From the NCBI GenBank assembly GCA_947184155.2, contig CAMXCT020000904.1, forward strand, positions 122,004 through 186,003: a DNA stretch of 64,000 bases, in the 5' to 3' direction. The position numbers and the translations under genes were made by a program. Positions within the stretch are counted from its first letter, which is position 1; each line of letters starts with the position of its first letter. The notes beneath the pieces are model-generated. The model did not search any database and was not told the DNA's origin. It was given only the letters and a program-made list of their open reading frames with translations. Positions 58,975-64,000 of this stretch are shown here, in pieces. Source of the DNA: Cladocopium goreaui. Its lineage: Eukaryota > Sar > Dinophyceae > Suessiales > Symbiodiniaceae.

Positions 58975-59500
58975 CGCTCAGGTAGAGAAAAACTACAATG
59001 GAAAGTCACACAACAGGATTCACAACAGGATTCAGTTCCTAAACCTAAAGGTCGTGCGTTGTGCCAATCCAGGCCCGTGTTCCAGTCAGCCACAAGGGCA
59101 TAAAACGGCCTTCAAGTTCCAACGAATTAGGTGCACAATATGTTTAACCTCACCAGACAACCAAAAGAAAGAGACCACACCTGGAAGGCGTGAACCTGCC
59201 TTTATTCCTTGTCATGCCATGAAGTCAGGTGAGTTTCGAAAATAGCTGCAAAAAACGGAGGTTTCAGGCTGTTCAGAGCAGCTTCACTTGAAAGAGCGCA
59301 GATCACTGGGATCCCTGGGACATCCGGAGCAGCAGGAGATCTCAAAATGGCTGAAAAACAGCAAGGCCATCTGTTGCACTTTACTTAAATGAATTACTAG
59401 TTCAAAAGTGTAAATTCAGAATTCAGGTCAGTCGACATTGACCCCAACTGGGGTTGCCTCAAATGGCCCTATGGCACCATGTCGGAGTCACCATAGGAAT
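58975..59500. other. Spacer before the right direct repeat
   Basis: Unique sequence with no supported gene; CACAACAGGATT is repeated at about 59,008-59,035. Confidence 0.5.
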
Positions 59501-60024
59501 CACACTAGACAAGAATGGATCATTATATGATCCGGCAGGAACTGAATCCTGAAACGTGCAAACCAGCCTAGACCATTTGTTTTACGTTAGAGACTCTTGT
59601 AGTACTTCTCGAAACCGAAGTAGAACATCCAATATTGTCCAACAGAGTTCAAACCAGATTCCAACAATACATCGGCGACATGACAAGGCAAAATAATCAA
59701 AATACAATCGGCGACGTGGCTCGGCGAAATCACAAATACTGTCGGCGACATGGTTTCGGCGAAAATACAGATTGTGGCAACCGTGGAGAATAAAATCATG
59801 GTGTTGGGGTACTTGGCTTAGCCCCTCGCCATTCACACGCAATGATTGCAAAATAATGAATACGACAGCTTGTTCAACAGTTCAAAAAATCGCAGGTACG
59901 TTTTCACCCCCATGCTGTCTGGTCTTCGTTGGCCAGGACAGACAGTCATGGGTTCCTGGCCCCCTGCGTAAACAAAATTAACATGCCGAAGTTTTACATC
60001 TTTACAGATGGGACACACACACAC
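59501..60024 (+). repeat. 525-bp direct repeat, right copy
   Basis: Same orientation as 20,608-21,132 and about 99% identical. Its (AC)n end runs straight into the right inverted repeat, whereas the left copy is 2.3 kb inside the left inverted repeat. Confidence 0.92.
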
Positions 60025-60145
60025 ACAAACTCACCCACCATCACCCCTCCATCACTCTCATACTTCCTCTTCCCTTGTTGCTTTTCTATGCTCAGTCTAA
60101 GTCTAGAGAAGTTGGTAACATGTGGGGTTATCGGGTCCTATAATT
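60016..60145 (-). repeat. Right terminal inverted repeat
   Basis: Reverse complement of 18,220-18,350. It reads ACACAAACTCACCCACCATC at the inner side and ends GGTCCTATAATT. Confidence 0.85.
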
Positions 60146-60164
60146 GAGTGATGTGTGTGTGTGG

Positions 60165-60242
60165 TGAGGAGGGAGAGGAGGACGGGAGGAGGACGGGAGG
60201 AGGACGGGAGGAGGACGGGAGGAGGACGGGAGGAGGAAGGCG
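60165..60242. repeat. GGAGGACGGGA minisatellite
   Basis: About six units of a 10-11-bp purine-rich repeat just outside the right inverted repeat, with G-runs on the plus strand. Confidence 0.9.
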
Positions 60243-61338
60243 GAGCGGATACAGGACTAAAATCAAAAAACCCACACGTCAATGTGGCGAAAATCATCCG
60301 ATAGGCTTAGGTTTTGACAATGCACCCGGTGAATGATGTTCACATTTGATAAAGCCTGAGGATAGTCTAGGGATGGGTCAAAACAAAAGAATTTTGATAT
60401 GAATCTAGGGATGAACATCCACAACTATCAGCTAGTTTGATACTCACGAGGGTGCCACGGGATCTAAAGCCATGCTGTTTTGGTATGTGTTCACGATGAT
60501 CCGTGTTGTTATTGGCCCTCTTACTTTTACTGTTGTCGTTGTTGTTGTTGTTGATGATGTTGATGTTGATTGTTGTCTGAATTGTCCATTGAGAAAAGTC
60601 CGAGTTGGGTGGCTCTGCTTGTGACGGCAGCATTTGTATTATATTTACTTGTTTTCTTCTCAATGTTGCTACTGCTACTGCTGTTGGATTCGATTGTGAT
60701 ACTCCGGTCGTATCGGTGTTTTGATAGCTCAACTGGAGCTTTCCATAAATGGGGCTACCCCAAGAGCTGGATGGCTTATTTGCTGGAAAATTCCTGCTAA
60801 AAATGGATGATCTAGGGGTACCCCTATGACTCAGGAAACCTCCAAATTCACATTTTGCTTCACTGATGCTGGGAACTGCACTTCCTGTTGGCACTTGGCT
60901 TTGATTGTCAAGAAGCATGGATCAGAGCAGAATCTGACGAATCAGTTGATGTGCCATTGCCAACTAAAGTAGGATAGTAATCCCCAAGTGGAAAATATGA
61001 GGATTAACATGGATTTTCACAAGCAATTTTTAAAAAATAAGTTGTCATCTATGTGTCATCCATGGGTTTGTCTGAAAAATCTTGGTTGCCCAAAATGACA
61101 CAATTTGGCCATGGCCATTTGGGGGTCATACCATGTTATACCTCATTTTCAGACACGCCCAAGTGTCAATTTTTGGTCGTTGGTTGAAAAAAACCTCATC
61201 CCAAAGAAAAATGTTCATTTTACATATTTTACACCCCGGGCTATACTTTTTCTAAAACACATCCCCATGTTTAACTACGATGATGCAACTGTGGTTACAT
61301 CTCCATGTTTTCTCATCTGCATTTCATATTGTTGGATA
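60243..61338. other. Noncoding flank
   Basis: No gene recognised. Contains GTTGTTGTTGTTGATGATGT-type repeats near 60,535-60,570 and a GGGGTACCCC palindrome near 60,815. Confidence 0.5.
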
Positions 61339-61451
61339 TTACCCTCCGGTTATGACTAACATAGCCATGGTATAGATGGCCCATAGAAATAGATGGTTTA
61401 CCTATTTAAAATGATGATTTTCCATGGCTATGTTAAATAACCAGATGGTAA
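61339..61451. repeat. MITE family B, copy 3 (best preserved)
   Basis: Starts TTACCCTCCGG and ends CCAGATGGTAA. Inverted arms of about 30 bp include AACATAGCCATGG and CCATGGCTATGTT. The core GATGGCCCATAGAAATAG is shared with the copy at 14,144. Confidence 0.75.
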
Positions 61452-61739
61452 GTTGGTTATATATCCCATCATATACCGATGATATACCCATGAAACCATC
61501 ATGTTCATCGGTTAAATTAAATCACCAATGGAAAATCCCCATGAAACTGGCTATTTTTTTTCTATACTTAGTATCTTCCTAGAAAATATCCCACATCAGA
61601 TTCCCCCAAAAAATATCACCATTAACCTCGGAAATCCCGATGCCAGGCTGAACATTACAGCACTCGAGAGATGCAGGTTCCGTGGGAGCTCGCTTGGTCC
61701 AACGAATCCACAGGGAGTTCAGCTTTCACTTCTAATAAT

Positions 61740-62042
61740 ATACAGTATATATATATATAGTTGTGTACAACACTATGTATATTTGCATGTGTATGTACAT
61801 ATGCATATGTATGTATGTAATGTAACGTTATGTAATGTAAGGTAAGGTAAGGTAATGTTATGTATGTATGTATGTATGTATGTGTATATATATATACATA
61901 TATACACACATATACACATATGTATATGTATACCACTGTGTATACATATATATATATACATCTACATATATTACGCAACGATGTAATTACGTATATTATA
62001 TATACATTAAACAAATATATATAATTATATATATATATTAAG
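61740..62042. repeat. TATA / TATG / GGTAA microsatellite cluster
   Basis: Successive TATATATA, ATGTATGT, GTAAGGTAAG and TATACATA runs. Confidence 0.9.
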
Positions 62043-62204
62043 TATATATAGAACAAAATTGCCATTGAAAGCAGCAAATTGATGTGAAATCATTCTCAGA
62101 AAAATAATGAGTTCACTAACCGAAGGACATCATCGACACTTGGCAGTTCGAGGCCCATTTGGAGCACATGAAGGCGCTGCTTTCCAGTGAAATGAGAGAT
62201 TTTT

Positions 62205-62274
62205 TGTTCCTTTTTGGTGAATAATATTAGCAGGAAATTGATGTTTATTCCTTATTATTCACCAAAAAGGAACA
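62205..62274. repeat. Perfect 21-bp hairpin
   Basis: Positions 62,205-62,225 (TGTTCCTTTTTGG...) are an exact inverse of 62,254-62,274, around a 28-base loop. It may be a fold-back element or a strong RNA hairpin. Confidence 0.8.
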
Positions 62275-62825
62275 ACATATTTCACCAAACAAGATGCTTA
62301 TTAGTTGTTCCAGTGAATCGTTTGACGATGCTCTTAGTTTGAAAGATTAGCAGTTGATTCTTTAGCATTTTGATAACCAATCCTGATGAAATGGAAACAG
62401 GACCCACCATGCCCAAATCATGCGACACGAAACGAAAGGAAATTGTCAAGGGTTTTGGTTCAGTGAAACCATGTGCTTTCTGACACGCAACAAGCTCCCA
62501 ACAAAGTGGTTGAAGTCGCTAGCTTCACTGTAGGTCTGAGTTTGGTTATTATTGTAGGCACAAGTATCCTTGAACTTTATGGAGAATAAAAGCATTTCTG
62601 GTCATCAAATTCTTGTGTCAGGAACATAGTTTGGAGCAGAAAGATGAAGACGATTAGAAAATAAAACGCAACAAAAACAATATAGATAATAGTGTTCAAA
62701 GAAATTATTGCTATATCTTTATGCATAATCGAATTCTTACTACAAAATATGTATATATATATATATACACATTGTTATGTCTAGTATCACATATTATCAA
62801 TGGAAGTTTCGAAGTCTAAACTCCC
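62275..62825. other. Noncoding stretch
   Basis: Nothing recognised apart from a TATATATA run near 62,750. Confidence 0.5.
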
Positions 62826-63490
62826 AGATACCAAGAAATAGAAGTGCAGAGAGTAGAGAAGTGAAAAAAATAGAGAAGTGCAGAAAGTGCAGAAGTCAAG
62901 AGAGTAGAGAAGTGAAGAAAGAAATGACGATAGTAGAGAAGTGAAGAAAGTAGAGAAGTGAAGAGACTAGAGAAGCGAAGAGAGTAGACAAGTGAAGAGA
63001 GTAGAGAAGTGAAGAAAGTGCAGAAGTGAAGAGATTAGAGAAGTGAGAGAGTAGAGAAGTGAAGAAAAGTATAGGAGTGAAGAGAGTAGAGAAGTGAGAG
63101 AATAGAGAAGTGAAGAAAGAAGTGAAGAGAGTAGAGAAGTGAAGAAAGTGCAGAAGTGAAGAGAGTATAGAAGTGAGAGAGAAGAGGAGTGAAGAAAGTG
63201 CAGAAGTTAAGAAAGTAGAGAAGTGAAGAGAGGAGAGAAGTGAAGAAAGTGCGAAAGTGAATAGATTAGAGAAGTGAGAGTGTAGAGGAGTGAAGCAAGT
63301 GCGGAAGTGAAGACAGTAGAAAAGTGAGGAAAGAAGAGAACTGAAGAAAGTAGAAACTTGAACAGAGTGCAGGAGTGAAGAGAGTAGAGAAGTGAAGAAA
63401 GTGCACAGGTGAAGGGAGTAGAGAAGTGAGAGAGTAGAGACGTGAAGAAAGTAAAGCAGTGAAGAAGGTGAAGAGAGTAAAGAGAGCATA
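62826..63490. repeat. Purine-rich GTAGAGAAGTGAAGA minisatellite
   Basis: About 660 bp of irregular GAAGTGAAGA, AGTAGAGAAG and AGTGCAGAAG units. The plus strand is almost all purine plus T. The Ser/Leu/Phe-rich minus-strand frames are repeat translations. Confidence 0.9.
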
Positions 63491-63600
63491 GTGCAGTCGA
63501 ATTGCTCGTGAGGGTGAGTGTGGAGCGGGAGGAATCGCACAGAAGTGCATAGTGCAGTCCAATTGCCTCGTCAGGGTAGGTATTGAGGGTTACGATTCGC
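63486..63600. repeat. ~60-bp tandem duplication
   Basis: GCATAGTGCAGTCGAATTGC is followed about 62 bp later by GCATAGTGCAGTCCAATTGC, with CTCGT(G/C)AGGGT shared. Unique noncoding sequence follows to the end, where a GAGA microsatellite begins (63,969). Confidence 0.7.
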
Positions 63601-64000
63601 ACGAAACCCTTTGTTTTCCCGCACAAAGTGCGGACGTATGGAACCTTCTTTGCACATGTTTGCAAGAGTGGCGTGGATCACGTTCGAACGCGTCCTCCAT
63701 GCTAGAGTTAACTTCAGTCGTGCAGATCGCAGTGGAATGGATGCGCCATGTTCTTGCTTGCTGCGGTGTTTGACGCAATTCCATTGTAATTTGCAAGCCG
63801 GTGCTTGGACACTGTAGTGGACTTAACTTCGTCAGGGTGAGTCTTGGGGATCAGCACAAAGAATGAGATGTCATGATTCAGAAATGTCAAGAACATATGC
63901 TGCCAAGAGCAAGAGATGTCAGGGGAAAGCCGCATCAAGACAAAATGGAGGCGTTGGAAAAGGATGTCAAGAGAGAGGAAGAGAGAGAGAGAGAGAGATG

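Larger units (their letters stand above)
18220..60145. mobile_element. Candidate ~42-kb composite element bounded by inverted repeats
   Basis: What is seen: the first ~130 bp are repeated in inverse orientation as the last ~130 bp, and a 525-bp direct repeat lies inside each end. Between them almost every supported gene lies on the minus strand, except the copia body. The contents are a permuted Penelope-like element with accessory genes (21.2-38.7 kb), a motif-saturated intron-containing gene cluster (39.1-58.0 kb) and a Pro/Thr-rich gene (58.4-59.0 kb). AATT stands just outside both ends when the inverted repeat is taken to start at ATAGGACC, but AATT is itself palindromic, so it is weak evidence for a target duplication. 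Inference: one large mobile or formerly mobile unit. The alternative is a chance pairing of two dispersed copies of a common repeat. Confidence 0.45.

Noticed and set aside
62896..63665. Ser/Leu/Phe-rich minus-strand frames resembling membrane proteins
   Set aside because: Produced by the purine-rich minisatellite; shared by several frames with no start or domain context.
1..64000. CRISPR arrays, bacterial operons, tRNA or rRNA genes
   Set aside because: No direct-repeat/spacer pattern, ribosome-binding sites or recognisable RNA gene folds were found by eye. Short structured RNAs could be missed.

Overview
The window looks like nuclear DNA of a dinoflagellate, most likely Symbiodiniaceae-like, though the organism is inferred and not proven. 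The reasons are long one-directional runs of genes, a Ty1/copia polyprotein and a Penelope-like reverse transcriptase typical of such genomes, a candidate GC-AG intron, and an abundance of satellites and microsatellites. There is no prokaryotic signature.

Layout. Positions 1-18.2 kb hold no convincing gene. They contain a 96-bp tandem satellite (2.58-8.29 kb, with a 100-N scaffold gap), a related 106-bp satellite, three copies of one small inverted-repeat element, two of three copies of a second, other fold-back elements and many microsatellites. From 18.22 to 60.15 kb lies what I read as one composite, probably mobile, block of about 42 kb. Its outermost ~130 bp are inverted repeats of each other (18,220-18,350 and 60,016-60,145). 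Inside these is a 525-bp direct repeat, almost identical at both ends (20,608-21,132 and 59,501-60,024).

The left half of the block (21.2-38.7 kb) is an intron-poor gene array on the minus strand. Read in its direction of transcription it is: an Arg/Ser/Pro-rich protein, an ORF1-like protein, a Penelope-like element whose GIY-YIG nuclease lies N-terminal to the reverse transcriptase, a small protein with a Myb/SANT-like end, and four small proteins that appear to be two paralogous pairs. ORF1 is split by an antisense, LTR-less, 3'-truncated copia body (28.64-35.12 kb). Several frames carry indels.

The right half (39.08-58.01 kb) is different. It holds at least six intron-containing minus-strand genes: a methyltransferase-like protein, a large unrecognised multi-exon protein, a RING-finger protein and several unknowns. 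It is saturated with the palindrome GACANNTGTC. By hand I counted about 113 core ACANNTGT sites in 19 kb against about 6 in the other 45 kb of the window, and at least 32 full 10-mers against none noticed elsewhere. The sites run through exons, introns and intergenic DNA alike, with sharp edges. I know of no described system with this property, and it is the main discovery candidate here.

The last 4 kb (60.1-64 kb) is noncoding: minisatellites, a 113-bp inverted-repeat element, a hairpin and AT-rich DNA. Exon limits are read by eye and approximate. All counts are by hand.
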